A DNA stretch of 50,940 nt from NCBI GenBank assembly GCA_016875225.1, contig VGRW01000020.1, positions 1 to 50,940 on the forward strand. The letters are read 5' to 3'. Source of the stretch: Deltaproteobacteria bacterium (GTDB taxonomy: Bacteria; Myxococcota_A; UBA9160; SZUA-336). The notes beneath the pieces are model-generated. The model made no database searches. It had not been told where the DNA came from and saw only the letters and a program-made list of their open reading frames with translations. Below, in pieces: positions 15,701 to 23,098 of the stretch; the first letter of the stretch is position 1, and the number at the start of each line of letters is the position of its first letter. A program made the translations under genes and the position numbers.

Positions 15701-16710
15701 GAGAGCAGCTTCTTCGACTCGTACAGGCTCTGCGCGACCTCGAGCGTGCGCGTCGCGCTCCAGCCGAAGATCCGGTTCGCCGCGCGCTGCAGCTCGGTCA
15801 GGTCGTAGAGCTGGGGCGGCGGGAGCCTGCGCCGCTGGGCCTCGACCGATTCGATCGCGGCGCGACCCGAACGCGCGCGCGCGACGATCCGCTCCGCCTC
15901 CTCGCCGTCGGCGGGCAGACGCCGCGCGAGCTCAAGGGTCTCGGGCTCGGCGCCGGGCGCGCCGGGGCGGAACCAGGTGCCGCGGTGGCCCGGCGCCGTC
16001 TCGGGCGCTCCGTGCGCTCGGAAGTCGGCGACCACCTCGACGTAGTCCTCGGGAACGAAGGACCGGATCGCGAGCTCGCGCTCGACCAGGATCGCCAGCG
16101 TCGGCGTCTGCACGCGCCCGACCGAGAGCAGCTCGCCGTGCGACGACGAGCGACGCAACAGCGTGTAGGCGCGCGAGAGGTTCATGCCGACCAGCCAGTC
16201 GGCGCGGCTGCGCCCGCGCGCGGCATCGGCCAGGCCGTCGACCTCCGACTGCGGGCGCAGTCCGGCCAGCCCCGCGCGGATCGCGTCGGGCGTGAGCGAG
16301 GAGATCCAGAGCCGCTCGACCGGCTTGGCCGCGCGCGGCGCGGCCAGCCCCGCGGCCTCCCAGATGTAGCGGAAGATCAGCTCGCCCTCTCGGCCTGCGT
16401 CCGTCGCGCAGATCACGCGCTCGACCTCGGGGTCGGCCAGGATCCGCCGCACGATCTCGAACTGGCTCTTCGTCTTCTCGTAGACCACGAGCGGCCAGCG
16501 CTCCGGGATCATCGGCAGCAGCGTCTGGCGCCAGGCGCGCCACTCGGGTCGGATCTCGTGCGGCTGCGCGAGCGCCACCAGGTGCCCGATCGCCCAGGTG
16601 ACGACGTAGCCGTTTCCGCGCAGGCAGCCGTCGCCGCGCGTTCCGGCGCCCAGCACTCGCGCGATGTCGCGCGCGACCGAGGGCTTCTCAGCGACGACCG
16701 CTATGCTCAT
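12697..16710 (-). CDS. Natural fusion: DNA topoisomerase III - RecQ helicase - HRDC
   Basis: 1337 residues in one frame without interruption. Residues 1 to about 625 are a type IA topoisomerase of the TopB kind: SIAVVAEKPSVA start, Toprim DAGREGE (104-110) and active-site Tyr338 in LLSYPRTDS. Residues about 650-1180 are RecQ: Walker A MPTGAGKS (687-694), DEAH box 786-789, TATATP, QEIGRAGRDG and the Cys-rich zinc site ending CGICDIC. After a basic low-complexity linker, an HRDC-like domain ends the chain (RDERALLAVKGIGPALAAKYG). RecQ/BLM/Sgs1 helicases and topoisomerase III act together to dissolve double Holliday junctions and undo recombination intermediates; here both are covalently joined. 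All catalytic motifs look intact. It is a monocistronic gene, convergent with the hydrolase. Confidence 0.95.
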   Translation of the reverse strand: MSIAVVAEKPSVARDIARVLGAGTRGDGCLRGNGYVVTWAIGHLVALAQPHEIRPEWRAWRQTLLPMIPERWPLVVYEKTKSQFEIVRRILADPEVERVICATDAGREGELIFRYIWEAAGLAAPRAAKPVERLWISSLTPDAIRAGLAGLRPQSEVDGLADAARGRSRADWLVGMNLSRAYTLLRRSSSHGELLSVGRVQTPTLAILVERELAIRSFVPEDYVEVVADFRAHGAPETAPGHRGTWFRPGAPGAEPETLELARRLPADGEEAERIVARARSGRAAIESVEAQRRRLPPPQLYDLTELQRAANRIFGWSATRTLEVAQSLYESKKLLSYPRTDSRHLSKSVAATLPRIASAISGPYREQLAPGAGERPLGPRFVDDARVSDHHAIIPTGQSPEKAGLSADEARLFDLVARRLLAAWHADHVYATTTVVTAITSSEPTPIVDRYRSQGSAVVTLGWRALEGAQSADSEPLLPPGLAPGQPQDVVDARAERKRTRPPRRLTEATLLTAMETAGRTLEDRELSEAMRETGLGTPATRASIIETLLERKYITRDGKSLAATDKGVELIEIVHPDVKSPLMTGQWEARLERIQRGSGDLDSFMRDIETYVSDVVKRVRTERPAAAAPQLPFAFERERDAPQTATAPDQLLGLLGRRFGFESFRPFQEEVCRSVTLGGDALLVMPTGAGKSLCYQLPGLARGGTTLVVSPLIALMDDQVAKLQAQGLRAERIHSGRARAESQAVLRAYLDGKLDYLFIAPERLAVPGFPEKLAQRTPALVAVDEAHCISQWGHDFRPEYRMLRERLPALRPAPIIALTATATPLVQRDIVAQLGIDKAHRYIHGFRRTNIAIELVEAKPSARDAACERLLRSPARRPAIVYAPTRKKAELLASRLDRSFRAAAYHAGMPARERDEVQRRFMAGSLEVIVATIAFGMGIDKADVRTVVHTALPSSVESYYQEIGRAGRDGALSRAVLFHGFVDLRTHEHFFARDYPDVAVLERVYRALGAAPAPRAELQRSLRMDPDELERVLDKLWVHGGALVDADENASRGRDGWREPYLAQQRHKKAQLEQIHRYAGSRACRMLQLVRHFGDEADSGVECGICDICNAEGSEALGFAALDPGQRDALERIVAALRARNGQPSGKLHREVFGEALDRSEFGRLVSGLVRAGLAVEESAEFERDGETIAFSRLRLTRAGLEAGAEALAAVRVERESEAERAPRKRRARSRAGARDAAAVPARTRRARGSAGASAPGSDADQSLDGALLGALMRWRGAEAKRRRIPAFRVMTNAALQGIAASRPRDERALLAVKGIGPALAAKYGPALLEIVRSG

Positions 16711-16822
16711 CTGCGCGCAACGGTCCCGATTTCCACGCGCACCTCACGCCACTCACGGGACCGAACGCCAGGGGTGAGAGAAGCATAGCGCCAAGCCGGT
16801 CCGCGCGGGTACCCTGGCGGAG

Positions 16823-18676
16823 ATGCGATGGCAGGGCACGCTCGCTGCAGCAGCGCTCCTCGCGCTGGTGGCGGTGTCGTTCGCGCCGGCTGCGCGTCTC
16901 GGCTTCGTCTACGACGACCACGAGCTGATCGTGGACCGCGAGGCGCCGCGCGGCCTCGAGATCGCGCGGGTCTTCGCGGAGCGGCACTGGCCGACGCTGC
17001 CGTACTACCGGCCGATTCCGCGCGCCAGCATGCTGGCGCAGAAGGCCGTGCACGGCGACGACCCCGCGCCGTACCATGTGGCCAACGTGTTGCTCGCTGC
17101 CGCGGTTGCGCTCGCGGCGCTCGCGCTGCTGCGAACCGCGGCGTTCGGGCTCACGTGGCCGCTCGCGCTCGCGGGCGCCTCGCTCTTCGCGCTGCACCCG
17201 ATCGCGTCCTCGTGCGTCTACCCGATCGCGTCGGGTCGCGAGACACTCTGGCCGACGTTCTTCGAGATCCTGGCGGTGATCGCGTACTTGCGGCCGCGCG
17301 GGCCTTCGCTTGGCCTCTGTCTCGCCGCGACCGGGGCCGCGCTGCTCTCGAAGGAGCACGCGGTGGTTCTGCCGCTGGTCTTCGTGGCGGCGGATCTCCT
17401 GGGCTTGTCGCGCGCGCCACGGCGCGAACCGTTGGCGTGGCTGCGCCGCCACGCGCGGTTCGCGCTGCTCGTGCTCGGCTACTTCGGCGTTCGCCAGCTG
17501 ATCTTCGCGGGCGAGCCTCGCGCCGAGCTCGCGCTGCTCTCGCAGCCGTTCGGGCCGCTGCTCTCGTTCGGCTACGCGCTGCAGGTCTTCTTCGCTCCGA
17601 CGCGCGATCTGGTCTACGAGCCGATCGCCGCGGTCTGGATCTCGCCGGTTCGGCTCGCGCTGGCGCTCGCCGCGAGCGCCGCGATCGGCCTCGGAATCGC
17701 CGCGCGCGATCCGGACGCGCAGCGCCGTGGTCTCTTCTGGCTGGCCTGGATCGCGCTCGGGCTGCTCCCGACCGCCAACGTCTTCGTCCAGGACGCGCGC
17801 TTCGACGAGCGCTACGTGTTCTTCTCGTCTCTCGGGCTCGTCGCGCTCGCGCTCACCGCGCTCGAGCCGCTCGGCCGGGCGCGCACGGGGCGCGCGATCA
17901 CGGCCGTCGGGCTCGCCGCCGGGATCGCGACTGCCGCGACCGTGAGCATCGAGCGAGCGAGCGCCTTCGCCGACGACGCGGCGTTCCTGGCGCGCTGGAT
18001 CGAGAGCGATCCCGAGCGCGCGCAGCCGCACCTCTCGCTCGGCAAGCTCGCCTACCGGGCCGGGGACTGGGCGGCAGCGATCGCGCACTTCGAGGCCGCG
18101 CTGGCGCGTTCACCCGAGCTCGCGGATGCGCACAATGGCCTGGGTCTGGCGCAGGAGGCCCTGGGTCGGATCGACCTGGCGGAGCAGCACTTCGCGCGCG
18201 CGATCGAGCTCGATCCCGCAAACGGCGCCGCGCACAACGACCTGGGCGTGCTCTACCTGGGGCGCGGCGAGCTCGCGCGCTCCGAGGCCGAGTTCGAGGC
18301 CGCGCTCGCCGGACGCGGCGATCACACCAGCGCGCGGATCAATCTGGCGCTGGTGCACGCGCGCGCGGGGGACCGTGCGACGGCGATCGCGGAGCTCGAG
18401 CAGGTGCTCGCCGCGCGTCCCGGTCACGCAGGGGCGTGTTTCAACCTCGGCATGCTCCTCGTCGACGCGGGCGACGACGCGCGCGCTCTCCCCTACCTGG
18501 AGCGCGCGGTCGATGCGCGCCCCGACTACGCGATCGCGCGCTTCCGGCTCGGCATCGCGCTGGTGCGACTCGGACGCGCGGGCGACGCAGAGACGGAACT
18601 CCGGCGCGCGCTCGAGCTCGACGCGTCGCTCGACGGAGCGCGAAGCGCGCTCGCCCAGCTCGGCGCGCAGCCCTGA
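16823..18676 (+). CDS. TMTC-like polytopic membrane glycosyltransferase (GT-C) with C-terminal TPR repeats
   Basis: 617 residues. About ten hydrophobic segments occupy residues 5-380. The first large loop carries FVYDDHELIVD with an acidic pair (Asp31, Asp32), as in GT-C enzymes where it binds lipid-linked sugar or metal. LHPIASSCVYPIASGRE and LLSKEHAVVLPL are typical of the TMTC/PMT-like family. From about residue 395 there are six or more TPR units (AQPHLSLGKLAYRAGDWAAA and similar), probably periplasmic. Eukaryotic TMTC proteins O-mannosylate target proteins; a protein O-glycosyltransferase role here is inference. A TACCCT hexamer at 16810-16815 ends 7 bases before the ATG and there is no good ribosome-binding site. 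The neighbours do not suggest a substrate. Confidence 0.8.
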   Translation: MRWQGTLAAAALLALVAVSFAPAARLGFVYDDHELIVDREAPRGLEIARVFAERHWPTLPYYRPIPRASMLAQKAVHGDDPAPYHVANVLLAAAVALAALALLRTAAFGLTWPLALAGASLFALHPIASSCVYPIASGRETLWPTFFEILAVIAYLRPRGPSLGLCLAATGAALLSKEHAVVLPLVFVAADLLGLSRAPRREPLAWLRRHARFALLVLGYFGVRQLIFAGEPRAELALLSQPFGPLLSFGYALQVFFAPTRDLVYEPIAAVWISPVRLALALAASAAIGLGIAARDPDAQRRGLFWLAWIALGLLPTANVFVQDARFDERYVFFSSLGLVALALTALEPLGRARTGRAITAVGLAAGIATAATVSIERASAFADDAAFLARWIESDPERAQPHLSLGKLAYRAGDWAAAIAHFEAALARSPELADAHNGLGLAQEALGRIDLAEQHFARAIELDPANGAAHNDLGVLYLGRGELARSEAEFEAALAGRGDHTSARINLALVHARAGDRATAIAELEQVLAARPGHAGACFNLGMLLVDAGDDARALPYLERAVDARPDYAIARFRLGIALVRLGRAGDAETELRRALELDASLDGARSALAQLGAQP

Positions 18677-18677
18677 C

Positions 18678-19502
18678 TCACTGGCTCATGTGCCAGCCGC
18701 CGTTCGGCGAGAGCACCTGGCCGGTCACGAACTTCGCCTCCTCGCTCGCCAGGTAGACGGCGGCCCAGGCGATGTCGTCGGACTCGCCGAGCCGGTGCAT
18801 CGGCGTCTGCATCGCGATCAGCCGCTTCATGTCGCCCAGGAACGCGGTCAGGTCGGTGTCGATCCAGCCCGGCGCGATCGCGTTCACGCGGATGTTCCGC
18901 GTCACGACCTCGCGCGCGAGCGAGCGCGTGAAGCCGAGGATGCCCGCCTTGGCAGCGCAGTAGGACGCGGCGCCCGCGCCGCCCGCGGTGCCCATGATCG
19001 AGCCCATGTTGATGATCGCGCCCGAGAGCTGCGGGTTCATGATCTTGAGCGCCTCGCGCGAGCAGAAGAACGTGCCGTCGAGGTGAACGCCGAGCATGCG
19101 GTGCCAGTCCTCGTCGGTCAGGGTCACGGTCGAGTCGAGGTGCGTCGCGATCGGCCCGCCCGCGGCCATCTCCATGCCCTGCGCGAGCTGACGGTCGCGG
19201 AACAGCGCGGCGCGCGCGGGATCGCTCTCGACGCCGTTGATGCCGGCGTTGTTCACGAGCACGTCGAGCCGGCCGCAGCGCCGGGCGACCTGCTCGAACA
19301 TCCGCGCGACCGCGCCCGAGTCCGAGACGTCCGCGGCGATCGCGATCCCGCCCAGCGGCGCGGCGGCCTTCTCGGCCAGGACCGGATCGAGATCGTTGAT
19401 CACGACGCTCGCTCCCTCCTCGACGAAGCGCTTTGCGATCGCGAGCCCGATTCCGCGCGCCGCTCCGGTGACCAGCGCGATCTTCCCCTGCAGGCGGTTC
19501 AT
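18678..19502 (-). CDS. Short-chain dehydrogenase/reductase
   Basis: 274 residues. The Rossmann cofactor motif TGAARGIG is at 12-19, followed by NNAG, INMGSIMG (catalytic Ser) and SYCAAKAG (Tyr-x3-Lys), and the C-terminal NAIAPGWIDTD and GQVLSPNGGW. It is a classical SDR, closest in style to 3-oxoacyl-ACP reductases and alcohol dehydrogenases of the FabG group. A 30-residue insertion after NNAGINGV (ARAALFRDRQLAQ region) is longer than in FabG and may shape substrate choice. The start is fixed by AAGGAGG six bases upstream. It is divergent from a GNAT gene and convergent with the TMTC-like gene (one base between the stops). NAD(P)-dependent oxidation or reduction of a hydroxyl or keto group is certain only at the family level. 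Confidence 0.92.
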   Translation of the reverse strand: MNRLQGKIALVTGAARGIGLAIAKRFVEEGASVVINDLDPVLAEKAAAPLGGIAIAADVSDSGAVARMFEQVARRCGRLDVLVNNAGINGVESDPARAALFRDRQLAQGMEMAAGGPIATHLDSTVTLTDEDWHRMLGVHLDGTFFCSREALKIMNPQLSGAIINMGSIMGTAGGAGAASYCAAKAGILGFTRSLAREVVTRNIRVNAIAPGWIDTDLTAFLGDMKRLIAMQTPMHRLGESDDIAWAAVYLASEEAKFVTGQVLSPNGGWHMSQ

Positions 19503-19532
19503 CTGCGTCCTCCTTGTCGGTGCGCGCCCATC

Positions 19533-19997
19533 ATGCCACGATCGGGCGTGTCGTTCAGCGCGCGCATCGCCACGCCTGCGGACCTCGACGTGCTGCTTCC
19601 GCTGGTGCGCGAGCTCTGGAAGCACGAGCACATGGAATGGCACGAGCAGCGCACACCGGAGGCGTTGTTGCGGCTGCTCGGCGACGCGAATCTCGGCCGG
19701 GTCTGGATCTCCGAGGACGCCGGGCGCGCGGTGGGCTACCTCGCGCTCTGCTTCGGCTACAGCCTGGAGTTCTTCGGCCGGGACGCCTTCATCGACGAGC
19801 TCTACGTCGCTCCCGCGTATCGGAATCACGGCCACGGCGTGCATCTGCTCGCGACGGTCGAGGCGGCTTGCGCCGAGCTCGGAGTCCGCGCGCTGCACCT
19901 CGAGGTCGACCGGGTGAACGAGCGCGCGCGGAACCTGTACCTGCGAGCGGGATTTCGCGAGCACGACCGCTTCCTGATGACGCGGCTGCCGCGCTGA
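19533..19997 (+). CDS. GNAT-family N-acetyltransferase
   Basis: 154 residues from the ATG at 19533; a GTG at 19548 is an equally plausible start and neither has a clear ribosome-binding site. The GNAT core is visible: FIDELYVAPAYRNHGHGVHLL gives the beta4 strand and the acetyl-CoA pyrophosphate loop (RNHGHG), then ALHLEVDRVNERARNLYLRAGF, the conserved beta5/alpha4 end. It transfers an acetyl group from acetyl-CoA to an amine; the substrate is not predictable. Likely first gene of a short + strand run with the dehydrogenase at 20036. Confidence 0.88.
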   Translation: MPRSGVSFSARIATPADLDVLLPLVRELWKHEHMEWHEQRTPEALLRLLGDANLGRVWISEDAGRAVGYLALCFGYSLEFFGRDAFIDELYVAPAYRNHGHGVHLLATVEAACAELGVRALHLEVDRVNERARNLYLRAGFREHDRFLMTRLPR

Positions 19998-20035
19998 TAT
20001 TCTCGCAGCGAACGACCTTGAGCGGAGGACGGGGC

Positions 20036-20776
20036 ATGACGGAGCTGCACGTCGGTGTGATCGGGGCGGGCGTGATGGGAAGCGGCATCGCGCAGACGCT
20101 GGCGGTCGCGGGCTACGAGACGGTCTGCTGCGATTCGGCGCCGGCCGCGCTGGAACGCGCGAAGCTCGGCGTCGTCTCGGGGCGCTTCGGGATGGAGTCG
20201 GCGGTCGCGCGCGGGAAGCTCTCGCGCGAGGCGATGGATGCGGCGCTCTCGCGGCTCACCTGGAGTGACTCGCTCGCGATGGCGGCGGTCGCCGACCTGA
20301 TCATCGAGTGCGTCCCGGAGCGTCTGGAGCTGAAGATCCGGATCTTCCGCGAGCTCGATCGGCTCGCCAAGCCGACCGCGATCCTGGCCTCGAACACCTC
20401 CGGCTTCCCGATCGCGGCGCTGGCGGCCGCGACGGATCGCGCCGAGCGCGTGGTGGGCTGGCACTGGGCCTCGCCGCCGTCCGTGATGAAGTTCGCGGAG
20501 ATCGTCGCGGCCGAGCACACCAGCCAGACCACGATCGAGACCGTCGTCGAGGTCGCGAACGCCTGCGGCAAGAACCCGGTGGTCGTGAAGGACACGCCGA
20601 TGGCCTGGGGCTTCGTCGCCAACCGTGTCTATTTCGCGATGATTCGCGAGGCGCAGCGGGTCGTCGACGAGGGCGTCGCGACGCGCGAGCAGGTGAACGC
20701 GCTCATGGTGGACTGCTTTCGCTGGCCGGTCGGCCCGTTCGCGATGGTGGAAGGCGCGCGGAGCGGCTGGAAGTGA
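20036..20776 (+). CDS. 3-hydroxyacyl-CoA dehydrogenase family protein, short C-terminus
   Basis: 246 residues. The NAD-binding motif GVIGAGVMGSGIAQ begins at residue 7, followed by IIECVPERLELK, ILASNTSGFPIAAL (the catalytic-region SNTS) and VGWHWASPPSVMKFAEIV in place of the usual HFFNP stretch, and VVVKDTPMAWGFVANRV entering the helical domain. Family members such as 3-hydroxybutyryl-CoA dehydrogenase run to about 280-300 residues. This one ends shortly after WPVGPFAMVEGARSG, so it lacks the last helices of the C-terminal domain that forms the dimer contact. It also has His-Trp-Ala-Ser where most have His-Phe-Phe-Asn. GGAGG lies about 7 bases before the ATG. Activity on 3-hydroxyacyl-CoA is therefore uncertain. 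Confidence 0.82.
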   Translation: MTELHVGVIGAGVMGSGIAQTLAVAGYETVCCDSAPAALERAKLGVVSGRFGMESAVARGKLSREAMDAALSRLTWSDSLAMAAVADLIIECVPERLELKIRIFRELDRLAKPTAILASNTSGFPIAALAAATDRAERVVGWHWASPPSVMKFAEIVAAEHTSQTTIETVVEVANACGKNPVVVKDTPMAWGFVANRVYFAMIREAQRVVDEGVATREQVNALMVDCFRWPVGPFAMVEGARSGWK

Positions 20777-20783
20777 GATCCGG

Positions 20784-21353
20784 TTGATCGCGGCGCGAAG
20801 CCTCGAGGGGCGGTCGGTGCGGCTGCGGCCGCTCCGCGTCGAGCACGCCGAGCTCGAGGCGGGCTGGCTCTCCGACGCAGAGGTGCGTCACTGGCTGCAC
20901 CGCTCCGAGGACGGCCCCGAGCAACGGACCCGGACCTCCGTGGCGCGCAAGATCGCGGAGGGGCTCGCGAGCCCGCTCGATCTGCGCTTCCTGATCGAGA
21001 CCGCCGAAGGCGTTCCGATCGGCCAGGTGGCGCTGCTCGGCATCCATCCGCACGGTCGCGCGGAGCTCTCGATCCTGATCGGCGAGCGCGAGTACTGGTC
21101 TCGCGGTCTCGGCGCCGACGCGATCCGGTGTCTGGTCGGCTTCGCCTTCGCCGAGCTCGGCCTGCGCCGCGTGATGCTGATCACCGATGCCGACAACGCC
21201 CGCGGCATCCGCTGCTACGAGAAGTGCGGCTTCCGCCACGAGGGCGTGCTTCGCGCCCACCGGCTGCGCAACGGCGCGCCGATCGACATGCTGGCGATGG
21301 CCGTGCTGCGCGGCGAGCTGCGCGGCGTCGCGGGCGAGCCCGGTGGAGGCTAG
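20784..21353 (+). CDS. RimJ/RimL-type GNAT N-acetyltransferase
   Basis: 189 residues from a TTG at 20784. The N-terminal LEGRSVRLRPLRVEHAEL is the conserved opening of this subfamily, so a later GTG start (20817) would cut into the fold. SILIGEREYWSRGLGADAIR holds the acetyl-CoA loop (SRGLGA) and DNARGIRCYEKCGFRHEGVLR the C-terminal signature. Relatives acetylate ribosomal protein N-termini, small amines or antibiotics; no substrate can be named here. It starts 7 bases after the dehydrogenase stop and its end overlaps the rhomboid start by 11 bases, so the three genes form an operon. Confidence 0.88.
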   Translation: MIAARSLEGRSVRLRPLRVEHAELEAGWLSDAEVRHWLHRSEDGPEQRTRTSVARKIAEGLASPLDLRFLIETAEGVPIGQVALLGIHPHGRAELSILIGEREYWSRGLGADAIRCLVGFAFAELGLRRVMLITDADNARGIRCYEKCGFRHEGVLRAHRLRNGAPIDMLAMAVLRGELRGVAGEPGGG

Positions 21354-22215
21354 CGGCCCCGAGCTCCGGCTGGAGGCCGCGAGCCGCGCGCAGGCCGAGG
21401 CGTGGGCGCTCGTGCTCGCCGCCGAGGGCATTCCACACGCGCTGGTCGCGAGCGAGGGGCGCTTCGCCGTCGCGATCGACGTGGACTTCGGCGCGCGCGC
21501 CGAGGCGCTGATCGCCAGCTGGACCCGCGAGAACGAGCCGCCCGCGCGAGCCGCGCCCGAGCCCGAGCCCGACCTGCCGACGAACGCGGGAATCTGGATC
21601 GGGCTCGCGCTCGCCGCGTTCTTCGCGGTCACGGGGGCCTGGAGCGAGACCAGCCCCTACTTCGCGCGCGGAACCGCCGACGCGCGGCGGATCGTGAACG
21701 GCGAGCTCTGGCGCAGCGTCACCGCGCTCACGCTGCACTCCGACGCCGCGCACGTGCTGGGCAACGCATTCTCGTGTGGGGTCTTCGGAACGCTGCTGCT
21801 GCGCCGCTGGGGCGTGGGGGTCGGCGCCTGGATCCTGCTCGGCTCGGGCACGCTCGGAAATCTCGCGACCGCGCTCTGGCACGGCTCACAGCACCGATCG
21901 GTCGGCGCGTCGACCGCGCTCTTCGGCGCGATCGGCGCGCTCGCCGCCACCGAGCTGGTGCGCCGGCGGCGCCAGAAGCTCGGCTGGAGCCGCGCCTGGC
22001 TGCCGCTCGCGGGCGGAACAGGGCTGCTGGCGATGCTCGGCACGGGCGCCGGCAGCGACCTGACCGCGCACGCGCTGGGTCTGCTCGCGGGCGCTGCGCT
22101 CGGCCTGCTCTCGGCGCGCGCGATCTCGGAGCGCCCGCCGGCGACCGCGCAGGCGGCGCTCGCGTTCGGTGCGATCGGCGCGATCGCGCTGGCCTGGTTC
22201 GCCGCGCTCGCCTGA
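21343..22215 (+). CDS. Rhomboid-family intramembrane serine protease
   Basis: 290 residues from a GTG at 21343 overlapping the GNAT stop. An approximately 80-residue soluble N-terminus precedes six or seven membrane segments. The rhomboid features are LWRSVTALTLHSDAAHVLGN (loop 1 and the Asn/His of TM2), SVGASTALFGAIGAL with nucleophile Ser190 (GxS), and DLTAHALGLLAGAALG with the base His243. Both residues of the Ser-His dyad are present, so an active protease cutting within membrane segments is expected in the inner membrane. No substrate is suggested by the neighbours. The last codon lies one base from the convergent UspA gene; the stops flank a CCTGA-T-TCAGG palindrome. Confidence 0.9.
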   Translation: MEASGPELRLEAASRAQAEAWALVLAAEGIPHALVASEGRFAVAIDVDFGARAEALIASWTRENEPPARAAPEPEPDLPTNAGIWIGLALAAFFAVTGAWSETSPYFARGTADARRIVNGELWRSVTALTLHSDAAHVLGNAFSCGVFGTLLLRRWGVGVGAWILLGSGTLGNLATALWHGSQHRSVGASTALFGAIGALAATELVRRRRQKLGWSRAWLPLAGGTGLLAMLGTGAGSDLTAHALGLLAGAALGLLSARAISERPPATAQAALAFGAIGAIALAWFAALA

Positions 22216-22216
22216 T

Positions 22217-23098
22217 TCAGGCGGGATCGGGGCGCGTCTTCAGCGTCACGACCGGCAGCTGCGAACGGCGCAGGACGCGCTCCGCGGTGCTGCCCATGAG
22301 CACGTGCGCAAGGCCCGTGCGCCCGCGCGTGCCCATCACGATCAGCTCGGCCCTGGCGGTCTGCGCGGCCTCGAGAATCGCCGTATCGGCGCGGCCGCTC
22401 GCCACGATCGTCTCGACGGCGCAGCCCGCGATCGAGCTCCGGATCCGCTCGAGCTTCTCGCGCGCGGAGCGATCGAGCGCCTTCTCGATCGCCGCGCGCG
22501 TGAGCTCTGCGCTGCCCGACAGAAGCGGGGGGATCTCGCAGCTGTGCTGGACGATCAGGGTCCCGCCGGTCTTCTCCACCAGCAGGCGCGCCCAGGCCAG
22601 CGCGAGGTCGGCGTCCGGCGAGAAGTCGCTGGGCACGAGCACGCGGCGGTAGAGGCCGGGCGCGGGCGAGTCCGCGTGCGCCGTCAACACCGGACTGTGT
22701 GCGCAGCGCGCAACGCGCTCCGCGACGCTGCCGAAGACCGCGTGCGCGACGCCCGTCCTGCCGCGGGTGCCGGTCGCGACGAGATCCGCGGCGATCTCGT
22801 CCGAACGCGCGCAGATGGCGGTCGCGGGCTCCTCGGTCGAGCTCGAGGTCGTGACCGACACGCCCTCGGCCCCGAGTCGCGCGGCGAGCGCCTCGAGCTG
22901 CTGCGAAGCCTGGTCGCGCGCTTCCTGGAGCCAGTTCGGAGACATTCCGGTCGCGACCGCGGCGACGAGATACGGAGGGATGTACGCCGAGCTGAACAGC
23001 TCGATTCGCGCAGAGAGGAGCTTGGCCAGCGCACAGGCGTGCGCGAGAGCGCGTTCGGCGTGCTCGGAGAAATCCGTCGCGACCAGGAACGTGCTCAC
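22217..23098 (-). CDS. Tandem universal stress protein (two UspA domains)
   Basis: 293 residues with a GTG start. Two UspA domains lie head to tail: STFLVATDFSEHAERAL opens the first and YRRVLVPSDFSPDADLAL the second. Each carries the ATP-binding Gly-rich signature (GTRGRTGVAHAVFGSVAERV and GTRGRTGLAHVLMGSTAERV), so both halves are predicted to bind ATP. Such tandem proteins are cytoplasmic stress or energy-status responders; the partner is unknown. The GTG overlaps the stop of the upstream CxxCH gene in a 4-base GTGA, so the two are translationally coupled. Confidence 0.92.
   Translation of the reverse strand: MSTFLVATDFSEHAERALAHACALAKLLSARIELFSSAYIPPYLVAAVATGMSPNWLQEARDQASQQLEALAARLGAEGVSVTTSSSTEEPATAICARSDEIAADLVATGTRGRTGVAHAVFGSVAERVARCAHSPVLTAHADSPAPGLYRRVLVPSDFSPDADLALAWARLLVEKTGGTLIVQHSCEIPPLLSGSAELTRAAIEKALDRSAREKLERIRSSIAGCAVETIVASGRADTAILEAAQTARAELIVMGTRGRTGLAHVLMGSTAERVLRRSQLPVVTLKTRPDPA

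Noticed and set aside
13429-16788. A reading frame of more than 1100 codons on the plus strand opposite the topoisomerase-RecQ fusion
   Set aside because: Low-complexity Arg/Gly/Ala/Leu text, no family motifs; the opposite strand has all catalytic motifs of both enzymes.
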